A stretch of DNA of 64,000 nt, taken from assembly GCF_030440555.1 (NCBI RefSeq), contig NZ_CP047118.1, forward strand, positions 1,240,001 through 1,304,000. Reading direction: 5' to 3'. Made by a program: the position numbers and the translations under genes. The stretch is from Corynebacterium caspium DSM 44850 (GTDB lineage: Bacteria > Actinomycetota > Actinomycetes > Mycobacteriales > Mycobacteriaceae). The notes below the pieces were generated by a model. It ran no database searches, was not told the DNA's origin, and saw only the letters and a list, made by a program, of their open reading frames with translations. How positions within the stretch are numbered: the stretch's first letter is position 1; each line of letters begins with the position of its first letter. Positions 45,898 to 54,537 of this stretch are shown here, piece after piece.

Positions 45898-45932
45898 AAG
45901 CCTCACCCCGACTACCGGGTGTGAGGCTTTTG
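45898..45932. terminator. Convergent terminator overlapping the mazG 3' end
   Basis: AAGCCTCAC-CCCG (45898-45910) pairs with CGGG-T-GTGAGGCTT (45916-45929), followed by TT on the plus strand. The mazG stop codon (45912-45914) lies in the loop, so the hairpin's right arm encodes the last residues of MazG. Confidence 0.8.
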
Positions 45933-46454
45933 GCGTTCTTGTCGCTTTCCCAACTCCCATAAATATTGCTGTTCTTCCACGCTAACTACCCCCGAAGAGT
46001 TATCAAAAAGATAGGGCGCTCGGTTACGCATCTTGGTGATAAAAGCTGTGGCTACATCGTTGAGATCAAAGGCGTTGCGTCGACTAGCTAGTTCTGCATG
46101 GAAAAGCACTTGGAGTAGGATGTCGGAAAGCTCCTTACACATCTCAACGTCATCCTCTGCGGCAATTGCAGCTATGAATTCCACGGTTTCTTCTTGCAGG
46201 TAAGGCACCAAAGATCTGTGGGTTTGCTGGGCTTCCCACTCCCCGCGTTCCAAAGCGGTGCGCATAATATTAGCCGCGATATATAGCGGGTCTTGCAAGC
46301 TGGGGGCCACAATCAAAGTTGCTCCGTTAGCCAAGAGTTGCTGGACCTTTTGGTCGATGTGGGTAACCAATAAAGTATGCGGATCATCTAAAAGCTTTAT
46401 GGCTGTGCACGGGATCATTTCCGGCCATCTCGGGTCCAACAAAACGATAGTCAT
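45912..46454 (-). CDS. mazG: MazG family nucleotide pyrophosphohydrolase
   Basis: All-alpha NTP pyrophosphohydrolase that removes aberrant or excess dNTPs and may lower ppGpp. The metal motifs are EETVEFIAA (EExxE) and KELSDILLQVLFHAEL (ExxD). 180 residues from the ATG at 46454, which gives the usual corynebacterial start MTIVLLDPRWPEMIP. An ATG nine codons earlier (46481) overlaps the start of the divergent permease. Next to mfd and eno as in mycobacteria. Confidence 0.88.
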   Translation of the reverse strand: MTIVLLDPRWPEMIPCTAIKLLDDPHTLLVTHIDQKVQQLLANGATLIVAPSLQDPLYIAANIMRTALERGEWEAQQTHRSLVPYLQEETVEFIAAIAAEDDVEMCKELSDILLQVLFHAELASRRNAFDLNDVATAFITKMRNRAPYLFDNSSGVVSVEEQQYLWELGKRQERQKPHTR

Positions 46455-46465
46455 ACTCAACAGAC

Positions 46466-46482
46466 TAGTATTCTCTGACATG
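46466..46482. promoter_or_regulatory. Shared divergent promoter and overlapping start codons
   Basis: TAGTAT (46466-46471) is a -10 for the plus-strand permease eight bases before its ATG. On the opposite strand AATACT overlaps it and would serve mazG. CATG at 46479-46482 contains start codons on both strands. Both mRNAs would be leaderless or nearly so. Confidence 0.5.
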
Positions 46483-47940
46483 ACTTCATCCAGAAGCGTC
46501 TCCCTATGGAGCCTTGTCGCACTGATCATCGGTTCGACAGTTGGTGCCGGGATTTTTTCGCTGCCCCAAAATATCGCGTCCGTGGCAGGCCCTGGAGCAA
46601 TGCTCATCGGTTGGTGTATCGCCGGTGTTGGAATGCTCGCAGTGGCCTTTGTCTTTCATATTTTGGCAGCCCGAAAGCCCGGGCTAGATTCTGGAGTTTA
46701 TGCCTACGCACGTGCCGGACTCGGAGACTTTATTGGTTTCGTCTCTGGCTGGGGTTACTGGTTAGGCTCTGTGATCGCCCAGGTGGGCTATGCCACCCTA
46801 TTTTTCTCCACTCTGGGACACTATGTGCCCATCTTTTCCGAAAAAAATCGGATCATCTCAGCTTTTTGTGTCTCCGCGCTAACCTGGACTATTTTTGCAG
46901 TGCTAGCGCGCGGAATTAAACAAGCAGCTTTCCTAAATATGGTCACTACTGTGGCCAAACTACTTCCTATCGCAGCCTTTATTGTGCTTAGCGCCTTCAT
47001 GGGCTTTAGCTGGGACCGCTTCACCGAAAACTTCTGGGTACACCCCGATGGTGATGTATTTACCCAGGTACAAGGCATGATGCTCTTTACTGTTTGGGTA
47101 TTTATTGGCGTAGAAGGAGCCTCTGTTTATTCTCGGCAATCTCGCTCGCGTCGCGATGTCGGAAGAGCCACCGTGGTCGGCTTTCTTTCGGTGCTATTCC
47201 TGCTAGTTGCAGTATCGGTGCTCTCTTATGGAGTACTTAGCACCGCTGAACTAGCTGCCCTGCCAGATAATTCCATGGCCGCCGTACTAAGTGCAGTAAT
47301 TGGCCCAGTTGGTGGCGCTATAGTTTCCCTTGGCCTGTGCATTTCAGTATTGGGTGCCTATGTTTCTTGGCAGATGCTAGCTGCTGAACCACTAATGATG
47401 ATGGCTCACGACCGCCTCATGCCGGCCTCTTTGGGCAAGATTAACTTTGCCGGAGCCCCCTGGATGGCACAGCTGATATCAACTGCAGTAATCCAATTCT
47501 TTGTGGTGGTTTTCTTTATCAACGCCACCACCTATGTTTCCATGGTGCAGCTAGCTACCGTACTATATTTGCTGCCCTATCTTTTCTCCGCGCTATATCT
47601 GACTGCTTTGGCCATTTTTGGACGCGGACTCATTCACCGCGGCTCCGGCATTGATTTCGATGATTCCGGCCCGGAAATATCGCGCAATTCCAATACTCGC
47701 CACCTCATTGTGGGCGCAGTAGCTGTTATCTACTCTATTTGGCTAATGTATGCCGCTGACCCCACCTATATTCTCTTTGGAGCCATGGCCGTAGTTCCTG
47801 GGGTAATTCCATATCTGTGGACCCGTATTAAACGTCAAGAACGCTGGTTTAATAGCTTCGAGTGGGCGGTGCTGATTCTTATTATTATCGCCGCGGCTGC
47901 CGGTTCCTGGGGTCTAATAACTGGATCCTTAAGCCTCTAA
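46480..47940 (+). CDS. Basic amino-acid permease/antiporter of the APC superfamily
   Basis: Membrane transporter of the APA (ArcD/LysI-like) group, 486 residues with about twelve or thirteen helices. The first helix carries the APC signature GSTVGAGIFSLPQNIA, and SGWGYWLGSVIAQVGYATLF and EGASVYSRQSRSRRDVG match basic amino-acid permeases such as corynebacterial LysI. Lysine or arginine/ornithine is the probable substrate. I took the ATG at 46480; the open frame extends upstream across mazG without homology. A strong terminator follows. Confidence 0.88.
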   Translation: MTSSRSVSLWSLVALIIGSTVGAGIFSLPQNIASVAGPGAMLIGWCIAGVGMLAVAFVFHILAARKPGLDSGVYAYARAGLGDFIGFVSGWGYWLGSVIAQVGYATLFFSTLGHYVPIFSEKNRIISAFCVSALTWTIFAVLARGIKQAAFLNMVTTVAKLLPIAAFIVLSAFMGFSWDRFTENFWVHPDGDVFTQVQGMMLFTVWVFIGVEGASVYSRQSRSRRDVGRATVVGFLSVLFLLVAVSVLSYGVLSTAELAALPDNSMAAVLSAVIGPVGGAIVSLGLCISVLGAYVSWQMLAAEPLMMMAHDRLMPASLGKINFAGAPWMAQLISTAVIQFFVVVFFINATTYVSMVQLATVLYLLPYLFSALYLTALAIFGRGLIHRGSGIDFDDSGPEISRNSNTRHLIVGAVAVIYSIWLMYAADPTYILFGAMAVVPGVIPYLWTRIKRQERWFNSFEWAVLILIIIAAAAGSWGLITGSLSL

Positions 47941-47975
47941 TACCAACAACATCGCAGCTCTTATAGCAGCGCTAT

Positions 47976-48022
47976 AACGGCACGTTTTTCGCCTCACCTC
48001 GGCCAAAAACGTGCCGTTTTTT
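47976..48022 (+). terminator. Intrinsic terminator of the permease gene
   Basis: AACGGCACGTTTTT (47976-47989) pairs with AAAAACGTGCCGTT (48005-48018) and is followed by a run of six T. Confidence 0.9.
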
Positions 48023-48052
48023 GCGCTGACTTGGCGCTAACTTGGCGCCAGA

Positions 48053-49096
48053 TTACTGTTCGGCCACCATTTCGCGCACTAACGGCGCTACCTTAGTGCC
48101 ATATAGTTCAATGGATTTCATCTCAGCTTCAGGGGTGCCAGAACCAATCTTTAAATCAAAGGTATCGGCTCCCAAATCTTTTATCCCTTTGGCGATCTTG
48201 CGGGCTACTGTCTCTGGGGAACCGACAAATAGGGCCCCGCTATGAACTTCTCGATCTATGCGCCCGCGGGTAATTTTGCCCCAACCACGTTCCTCTCCAA
48301 TGCGCTTTACGCGTCGAATATGGTGGTCATAGAAGGCTTCGTAGGCGGCATCGTCAGTTTCTGCGATCAAACCTGGGCTATGCCACCCAATGGATTTACC
48401 GGGGGCGTGTCCAAATTCTTCCTGTGCTCGGCGGTATAGCTCCGTAAATGGGGCAAAACGACCAACTGGGCCACCGATTATCGCCAGACGTAACCCAAAA
48501 TCATATTTGGCCGCTCGCACTACTGATTCTGGCGATCCCCCAACTGCCACAAATATGGGCATTTTAGCGGCATCTAAAGGCGGCCATAAACCTTGGTTTT
48601 CCAAACTTTGGGTGTGTTTGCCTTGCCAAGTTACCGGAGTTTTCTTAACTAGTTCGGAAAGCATGGCAAGCTTTTCTTCAAAAAGCTCCTCATAGTCATT
48701 GAGGTCATAACCAAATAGGGGGAAAGATTCCGTAAAAGAGCCTCTTCCAACGGTAAGTTCCACTCGGTTATCGGAGAGCCCTTGGATAGTGGCAAAACGC
48801 TCATAAACGCGCACTGGATCATCAGAGCTAAGTACGATCACCGCGGTGCCGAGTTTAATTTTCTCAGTTACCCCGGCAAGGTAAGCAAGTACTGTATCTG
48901 GTGCACTCACGGAGAAATCATCGCGGTGATGTTCTCCGATATTGAAAGCATCTAAGCCGATTTGATCAGCTAGTTTTGCCTGTTCAACTAGGCTTTTTAG
49001 GCCACCGACATAATCGCCGTCGGGAACATCACCAAAGGTGTCGATCCCAAATTGCAAGTTCTCCGGAGCAATAGCAGCAGTTTGTTGATTCGTCAT
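48053..49096 (-). CDS. LLM class flavin-dependent oxidoreductase
   Basis: Luciferase-like (beta/alpha)8 flavoprotein, 347 residues. GEHHRDDFSVSAP (about residue 54), GTAVIVLSSDDPVRVYE, VGRGSFTESFPLFGYD and FVAVGGSPESVVRAA are typical of FMN-dependent bacterial luciferase-family monooxygenases. Substrate unknown. It sits upstream of no obvious partner; the SDR gene on the same strand ends 38 bases before its start. Confidence 0.87.
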   Translation of the reverse strand: MTNQQTAAIAPENLQFGIDTFGDVPDGDYVGGLKSLVEQAKLADQIGLDAFNIGEHHRDDFSVSAPDTVLAYLAGVTEKIKLGTAVIVLSSDDPVRVYERFATIQGLSDNRVELTVGRGSFTESFPLFGYDLNDYEELFEEKLAMLSELVKKTPVTWQGKHTQSLENQGLWPPLDAAKMPIFVAVGGSPESVVRAAKYDFGLRLAIIGGPVGRFAPFTELYRRAQEEFGHAPGKSIGWHSPGLIAETDDAAYEAFYDHHIRRVKRIGEERGWGKITRGRIDREVHSGALFVGSPETVARKIAKGIKDLGADTFDLKIGSGTPEAEMKSIELYGTKVAPLVREMVAEQ

Positions 49097-49134
49097 ACTC
49101 TTTGCAACGTTAATACCTGCAAACTTGTTCCCGC

Positions 49135-49845
49135 CTAAGTTTGAGTACGCGGTTTCAACGTCATTACATCAATATTTACATGCGCTGGCAGGCTAGCTAC
49201 CCAGCGCACAGCTTCTGCAATATCTTCCGCCGTGAGATTGAGCTGATCGGCATATACTGCAGCAGCCTTGCTGGTATCTCCTCTAAAACGATTAACGGAA
49301 AACTCTGCTGTTGCCACCCGCCCAGGATCTAATTCAGTAACTCTAATTTTTTGATTTTCCAGGCGCAGTGCCCGAGAAATTACTCGGACCCCATGTTTTG
49401 CCGCATTATAGGCAGAACCGCCCTCATAAACAGTCCAACCAGCAATGGAACCCATATTAATTATCAATCCGCTGTTATTTGGAGCAGCTAATAATTTAGG
49501 CAATAATGCCTGGGTAACCCGTACGGTGCCCAACACATTGGTATCAAACATCCATTGCCAATCCTGCACCGAGGTCTCTGCCAAAGGTTCCAACCCTTTA
49601 GCCCCGCCAGCATTATTTAGCAATAAATCCACCCGAGGAAGCTTTTCTAACCTAGCTACTGACTCCGCGTCAGTCACATCCAATTCCAGGGCAGTTCCAC
49701 CAATTTCTGCAGCTAACTGCGTTAAACGATCCATCCGCCGGGCTGCTACTACAACATGCCAGCCATCTGCTGCCAAAGCTCTAGCCGCAGCCGCTCCAAT
49801 ACCAGAGGAGGCCCCGGTTACCACCGCAACTTTTTTATCTTCCAT
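49135..49845 (-). CDS. Short-chain dehydrogenase (YdfG-like SDR)
   Basis: Classical SDR, 236 residues, NADP preference suggested by ARRMDR after beta-2. TGASSGIG (about residue 10), LLNNAG and the active-site YNAAK (about 147, after the catalytic Ser in MGSIAGW) are complete. DVTD fits cofactor binding. It resembles YdfG, which reduces 3-hydroxy acids and malonic semialdehyde, but the substrate is not shown. It starts 16 bases after mfd ends on the same strand. Confidence 0.9.
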   Translation of the reverse strand: MEDKKVAVVTGASSGIGAAAARALAADGWHVVVAARRMDRLTQLAAEIGGTALELDVTDAESVARLEKLPRVDLLLNNAGGAKGLEPLAETSVQDWQWMFDTNVLGTVRVTQALLPKLLAAPNNSGLIINMGSIAGWTVYEGGSAYNAAKHGVRVISRALRLENQKIRVTELDPGRVATAEFSVNRFRGDTSKAAAVYADQLNLTAEDIAEAVRWVASLPAHVNIDVMTLKPRTQT

Positions 49846-49861
49846 GGGCTCAGCCTAGCAA

Positions 49862-52800
49862 TTAGCCACCAAAGCTGAAGGTCTCTGGAAGGTTACGACG
49901 CCGGCGCCCGGTTGGTTCTGGAGCCGGTTTTCGGGGCACTTCCCCGGTCCGGATATCTAACCTATCTACCCCAAACATATCGCTTAGGAAATCTGCCAAC
50001 CATTGCAAGAGATCCTCATCGCGAAGATTTGGATCTGAAATGCGTCGGCCAGCCTTTGGAAAGCCCAGTTGGATAGCTTTAGCAGCAGCGCGGAAAGTAG
50101 AGCCAGGATATAGGCGTTTTAGGCGAATTTGCTGCGAATCTGCCAGCACCACCGGATGTATCTTGATGCGGGTACCTTGTACCAGGATCTCTGAAATACC
50201 AGCCCGGCGCGCTTGATGCCGCAACCTAGACATCGCAAATAAGCGTTCTACTTCCGCAGGGATAGGGCCATAGCGGTCTTCTATTTCCTCGCGGATAAGC
50301 ACTAGATCGGCATTATTTTCAGAAGCTGCCAGTTTGCGGTAGACCTCCAGACGCAGGCGTTCAGAGTTGATATAGGTATCGGGAATATGGGCGTCTACGG
50401 GAAGATCTATGCGGATTTCCTTGGGGCCTTGGTCGGTGGCATCTAGGACTTCACCTTTGGCCATGGCGCGGAAGGTATCCACGGCTTCTCCTACCAGGCG
50501 CATGTAGAGGTCGAATCCGACTCCGGCAATATGGCCTGATTGTTGGGCCCCTAGGACGTTACCGGCGCCACGCATTTCGAGGTCTTTCATGGCTACGGCC
50601 ATGCCGGCGCCGAGATCATTATTTTGGGCGATAGTTGCGAGGCGCTCATAGGAGGTTTCGGTAAGCGTGGCATCTTTGGGATATAGGAAGTATGCGTAGC
50701 CGCGTTCGCGCGAGCGCCCAACACGTCCGCGGAGCTGATGTAGTTGTGCTAAGCCCATATAGTGGGCGTTTTCTACGATCAGGGTATTAGCATTGGCGAT
50801 ATCTAGCCCGGTTTCCACGATGGTGGTACATACCAGGACGTCGAATTCGCGATCCCAGAACCCTTGTACAGTTTTTTCGAGTTGTTCTTCATTCATTTGC
50901 CCGTGGGCTATCACGATGCGGGCTTCGGGTACTAGGTCGCGGAGTTCGCGGGCGCGTTTATCAATATCTTTTACCCGGTTGTGGATGAAAAATACTTGGC
51001 CATCACGCAAAAGTTCGCGTCTAATTGCGGCGGCTATTTGTTGGGGTTCTTCTGCACCAACATAGGTGAGCACTGGGTGGCGATCTTCTGGTGGGGTAAG
51101 AATTTGGGACATTTCCCGGATCCCAGACATCGACATTTCTAGGGTACGCGGGATTGGGGTAGCTGACATGGTGAGCACGTCGACATGGGTGCGCAGGGCT
51201 TTGATGTGTTCTTTATGCTCTACGCCAAAGCGTTGTTCTTCGTCGACAATGATGAGCCCGAGGTTTTTCCACTGCACTCCTGTTTGTAGGAGCCGGTGGG
51301 TGCCAATAACGATATCGACGGTGCCATCGGCTAGCCCTCTGAGGATTTCTTTGGATTCTTTAGCGGTGGTGAAACGCGATAGGACCTGCATGTTTAGGGC
51401 GAATCCATCCATGCGTTGGCTAAAGGTTTGCATATGTTGTTGGGCTAATAATGTTGTGGGCACCAGGACGGCTACTTGGCAGCCATCTTGGACTGCTTTG
51501 AAGGCCGCGCGTACGGCTACTTCGGTTTTGCCGTAGCCAACATCTCCAATTACCACCCGATCCATGGGGGTGGGTTTTTCCATATCTTCTTTTACGGCCT
51601 CGATTGCAGCCATTTGGTCTTCGGTTTCAACATAGGGGAAGTTATCTTCCATTTCGCGCTGCCAGGGAGTATCTGGGGCAAAGGCGTGGCCGGGGGCACC
51701 TTGGCGTTTGGCGTAGAGCTCTACTAGCTCATTGGCGATTTCTCGAACGGCGGCGCGCGCTTTTTTCTTGGCGTTTTTCCAATCGGAGCCGCCCATTTTC
51801 GATAAAGTTGGGGCTTCCCCACCGGTGTATCGGCTTAGTAGATCCAAGGAATCCATGGGTACCCAGAGTTGGTCTGCTGGTTGACCGCGTTTAGCTGGGG
51901 CGTAGTCAAGCACTATATATTCCCGGCGCGAGGCGTCTTCACCGGTGGTAATGGTGCGTTCTGCCATCTTCACGAAGCGGCCGATGCCATGTGTTTCGTG
52001 TACTACGTAGTCGCCTTTTTGTAGCGCGAGGGGGTCTACGCGGTTGCGTCTTCTAGCGGGGCGTCGTTTTGCCCCGGCAATATCGGTTACGCGGTTGCCG
52101 GTGAGGTCAGTTTCGGTGACCACCACCACATTTTTAAATACCAGGCCAGCATGGCTTAATGCCTGGTAGATAGTTACTTCTCCACTGCGTGCTTGCCATC
52201 CGGGGGTAGCGACGTGGGCGCGAATGCCTTGTTCGGCAAAGCGCTTAGTCATCCGTTTAACTGCCCCAGCAGTTGGGGTTATATATGCTGCGATGCCACC
52301 TTCGTTGGTGTGTACGCGCAGCTGACTCATCAGCCCTTCGATAGCAGCGATATCACCGCGGGGGGCCGGTGGGGTGGCAAAATCTAGGGGGATGGTTTCT
52401 TGTTCGGTGCCTTCCATCATCCCCGGTGGGGAGAAGGTCCACCAGGGTTGGCCGCGTTTTTTAGCGCCGGCTACCAGGGAGTCATAGGAACGATAAGAGG
52501 AGGCATCTAGATCTAAATCTTTGGCTGCTACTGGGCCATTTGCTCCCATCGCTGCGGCTTCCCACCCAGCGGCTAGGAATTCTTTATCGGTATCAATTAG
52601 ATCTGAGATTCGGCGCCGGATTCTTTCCGGGGCCATAACGACAATATGGCTAGTATCTGGCAATAGTTCTGGTAGTGAGCGCATGGGGGTATCTACTAGA
52701 ACTGGGATGAGGGCTTCCATGCCATCAGCTGGAATGCCATCGGCTAGTTTGTGCAGGATCTCAACTAAGGTGGCATTGCCTGGGTGGGAAAGCGCTATTT

Positions 52801-53521
52801 CGGTTGCCCGGTGCGATATTTCTGCAGTTAGCGGCAAGGCACGGGCAGGATAGATTTCTACTTCAGAGATAAGTATTTCTGGCACTGTGCGCTGGTCAGC
52901 GACAGAAAACTGGCGGATATCAGTTAGTTCATCGCCCCAGAATTCCAGGCGGACAGGATAACTTGAAGTGGTCGGGAAAATATCTAAGATACCCCCGCGC
53001 ACAGCAAATTGGCCGCGTTTAGCCACCATATCTACGTGTTCATAGGCGCGAAATACTAGGGCTTTAGTTATTTCGGAGAGTTCATATTCTGCGCCTTCGC
53101 GCAAGACTATTGGCTCGCGGCCTGCAGCATGTGCCAACAGGGGTTGGCATAGGGCTCTAGCTGGGGTGACAATTACTGCGTAGTCATCAATATGGGCCAA
53201 AATTTTTGCTTGGGCGCCAATGATATCTACCCCGGGGCTTAATCGCTCATGGGGCAAAGTTTCCCAGGAGGGAAAGAAAGCTACTTTATCGCCTAGTATG
53301 GCGCGCAATTCAGCGGCTAAATCTTCGGCATCACGACCAGTTGCAGTTACGGCTAGCACTGGGGTGGGGGTTTTTTCGGCCAAGGCTCCTAGCAGCCAGG
53401 AGCGGGCTTGATCAAGGCCGGTGATATGTAATTTCGGCACTCCGGTATGCCGCAATAAGCCGGTTATTTTGGGATCGTGGGCCGCTTGCTGCAGTAAACC
53501 TGCGAGCATCGGAGTGCTCAA
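49862..53521 (-). CDS. mfd: Transcription-repair coupling factor
   Basis: 1219 residues. Displaces RNA polymerase stalled at lesions and recruits UvrA. Order: UvrB-like N-terminal domains (FPSWETLPHERLSP near residue 100), RNA-polymerase-interaction domain (GDYVVHETHGIGRFVKM about 510), SF2 translocase motor with GDVGYGKTEVAVRAAF (about 665) and DEEQ, and HQLRGRVGRSRERGYAYFL. The C-terminal TRCF domain follows. The start is TTG at 53521 with GGAAGG nine bases away; an ATG four codons in is the alternative. It begins two bases after the tetR stop, so the two are coupled. Confidence 0.97.
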   Translation of the reverse strand: MSTPMLAGLLQQAAHDPKITGLLRHTGVPKLHITGLDQARSWLLGALAEKTPTPVLAVTATGRDAEDLAAELRAILGDKVAFFPSWETLPHERLSPGVDIIGAQAKILAHIDDYAVIVTPARALCQPLLAHAAGREPIVLREGAEYELSEITKALVFRAYEHVDMVAKRGQFAVRGGILDIFPTTSSYPVRLEFWGDELTDIRQFSVADQRTVPEILISEVEIYPARALPLTAEISHRATEIALSHPGNATLVEILHKLADGIPADGMEALIPVLVDTPMRSLPELLPDTSHIVVMAPERIRRRISDLIDTDKEFLAAGWEAAAMGANGPVAAKDLDLDASSYRSYDSLVAGAKKRGQPWWTFSPPGMMEGTEQETIPLDFATPPAPRGDIAAIEGLMSQLRVHTNEGGIAAYITPTAGAVKRMTKRFAEQGIRAHVATPGWQARSGEVTIYQALSHAGLVFKNVVVVTETDLTGNRVTDIAGAKRRPARRRNRVDPLALQKGDYVVHETHGIGRFVKMAERTITTGEDASRREYIVLDYAPAKRGQPADQLWVPMDSLDLLSRYTGGEAPTLSKMGGSDWKNAKKKARAAVREIANELVELYAKRQGAPGHAFAPDTPWQREMEDNFPYVETEDQMAAIEAVKEDMEKPTPMDRVVIGDVGYGKTEVAVRAAFKAVQDGCQVAVLVPTTLLAQQHMQTFSQRMDGFALNMQVLSRFTTAKESKEILRGLADGTVDIVIGTHRLLQTGVQWKNLGLIIVDEEQRFGVEHKEHIKALRTHVDVLTMSATPIPRTLEMSMSGIREMSQILTPPEDRHPVLTYVGAEEPQQIAAAIRRELLRDGQVFFIHNRVKDIDKRARELRDLVPEARIVIAHGQMNEEQLEKTVQGFWDREFDVLVCTTIVETGLDIANANTLIVENAHYMGLAQLHQLRGRVGRSRERGYAYFLYPKDATLTETSYERLATIAQNNDLGAGMAVAMKDLEMRGAGNVLGAQQSGHIAGVGFDLYMRLVGEAVDTFRAMAKGEVLDATDQGPKEIRIDLPVDAHIPDTYINSERLRLEVYRKLAASENNADLVLIREEIEDRYGPIPAEVERLFAMSRLRHQARRAGISEILVQGTRIKIHPVVLADSQQIRLKRLYPGSTFRAAAKAIQLGFPKAGRRISDPNLRDEDLLQWLADFLSDMFGVDRLDIRTGEVPRKPAPEPTGRRRRNLPETFSFGG

Positions 53522-53523
53522 AA

Positions 53524-54168
53524 CTAGATGCCTTCCTTTTCCAATACTTCGATAACTTTTTGGGTGTGATCAGAAAGCTCTGGTTCTGCTTCCAGAGCCG
53601 CCAGCCCATTCCAACATAAGTTCACAATATGGGCAGCCACGGTGGATTTATCCACATCACGATTATCCAACCACCACTGTGCTGTCATAGACACCATGCC
53701 AACTAGAGCTTGCCCATACAAAATAGCAGTGGAAGCATCTAGTTTATTGCGCTCGAAATTGGCGGCCAGAATATGGGAAAGCTCCTCCACAGCAGTATTT
53801 AGCAAAGTGGCATAGGTGCTGCCATTGCCTTTGGAGGCATCCCGGACCAAAATCTGGAAACCTTCAGTGTCTTGTTCAATATAGGTAAGTAGAGCAATGA
53901 CTGCAGTTTCTACTCTTTTTTTAGCACGTCCCCGGGTTAAAGATTCCCGGATTACTCTTTCCAAACCCACCAGTTCTTGTTCGACCACGGCAGCATAAAC
54001 CCCGGATTTATCCCCGAAGTGTTCATAGACTACCGGCTTAGAAACTCCTGCCTGAGCAGCAATTTCCTCCATGGAGGTGCCGTCGAATCCACGTTGGGCA
54101 AAAAGAGTTCTGCCTACCTCAATGAGCTGTTGGCGCCTTTGGGGGCCCCGCATACGCTTCCGAACCAT
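53524..54168 (-). CDS. TetR family regulator upstream of mfd
   Basis: 214 residues from the ATG at 54168. HTH: TSMEEIAAQAGVSKPVVYEHF (about residues 30-50). Positional equivalent of mycobacterial Rv1019, which is reported to influence the mfd-mazG operon. The C-terminal domain gives no ligand. Its stop is two bases from the mfd TTG start. Alternative starts are at 54153 and upstream to 54213. Confidence 0.88.
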   Translation of the reverse strand: MVRKRMRGPQRRQQLIEVGRTLFAQRGFDGTSMEEIAAQAGVSKPVVYEHFGDKSGVYAAVVEQELVGLERVIRESLTRGRAKKRVETAVIALLTYIEQDTEGFQILVRDASKGNGSTYATLLNTAVEELSHILAANFERNKLDASTAILYGQALVGMVSMTAQWWLDNRDVDKSTVAAHIVNLCWNGLAALEAEPELSDHTQKVIEVLEKEGI

Positions 54169-54257
54169 GCTTACTACCCTAGCCTGACTGTCGAATTTCC
54201 CCACGGCTGGCATTTATGTATGATTGTGCGCTAGAGTATCCCAGCGTGGCTACTCAC

Positions 54258-54328
54258 TCCCCCATGGTGTAATGGCAACACTACGGTTTTTGGTACCGTT
54301 ATTCCAGGTTCGAGTCCTGGTGGGGGAT
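54258..54328 (+). tRNA. tRNA-Gln (anticodon UUG)
   Basis: Acceptor TCCCCCA pairs with TGGGGGA; anticodon arm ACGGT-TTTTGGT-ACCGT gives UUG; T-arm CCAGG-TTCGAGT-CCTGG. No encoded CCA. A strong hairpin terminator begins nine bases later. Confidence 0.95.
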
Positions 54329-54336
54329 CAAATTTT

Positions 54337-54404
54337 CCCCCGTACACTGGAAATATTGCGCTAAAACAGGCAAAGCAACCAGTGTGCGGGGGTCTTTATT
54401 TTTT
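54337..54404 (+). terminator. Terminator of tRNA-Gln
   Basis: CCCCCGTACACTGG (54337-54350) pairs with CCAGTGTGCGGGGG (54379-54392), 14 bp with one G-U, followed by TCTTTATTTTTT. Confidence 0.9.
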
Positions 54405-54410
54405 AGCCCC

Positions 54411-54489
54411 GCCCGCAGCTTTTAAAGAACTCTGCTTCAAAAAGCTGCGGGCACGGGCAGGCCAGGCGGGCGCGAAACGGGCGCGAAAC
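54411..54489. repeat. GC-rich hairpin and direct repeats after tRNA-Gln
   Basis: GCCCGCAGCTTTT (54411-54423) is the exact inverse of AAAAGCTGCGGGC (54440-54452). Directly after it, GGGCGCGAAAC occurs twice in tandem (54468-54478, 54479-54489), then a partial third GGGGCGCC. No gene is visible between the terminator and the oxidase stop. It lies beside a tRNA, a common integration site, but no integrase or attachment duplication is seen. Confidence 0.7.
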
Positions 54490-54537
54490 GGGGCGCCGGA
54501 GGCCCACTTGCCTCACTACTGCCTAATGGGGGTGCAA

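Noticed and set aside
50793..51894. Plus-strand frames of 90-156 codons inside mfd
   Set aside because: Antisense shadows of a conserved 1219-residue protein.
54258..54489. Genomic island or prophage integrated at tRNA-Gln
   Set aside because: No integrase, transposase or duplicated tRNA end is present, and the flanking genes are in the conserved mycobacterial order.
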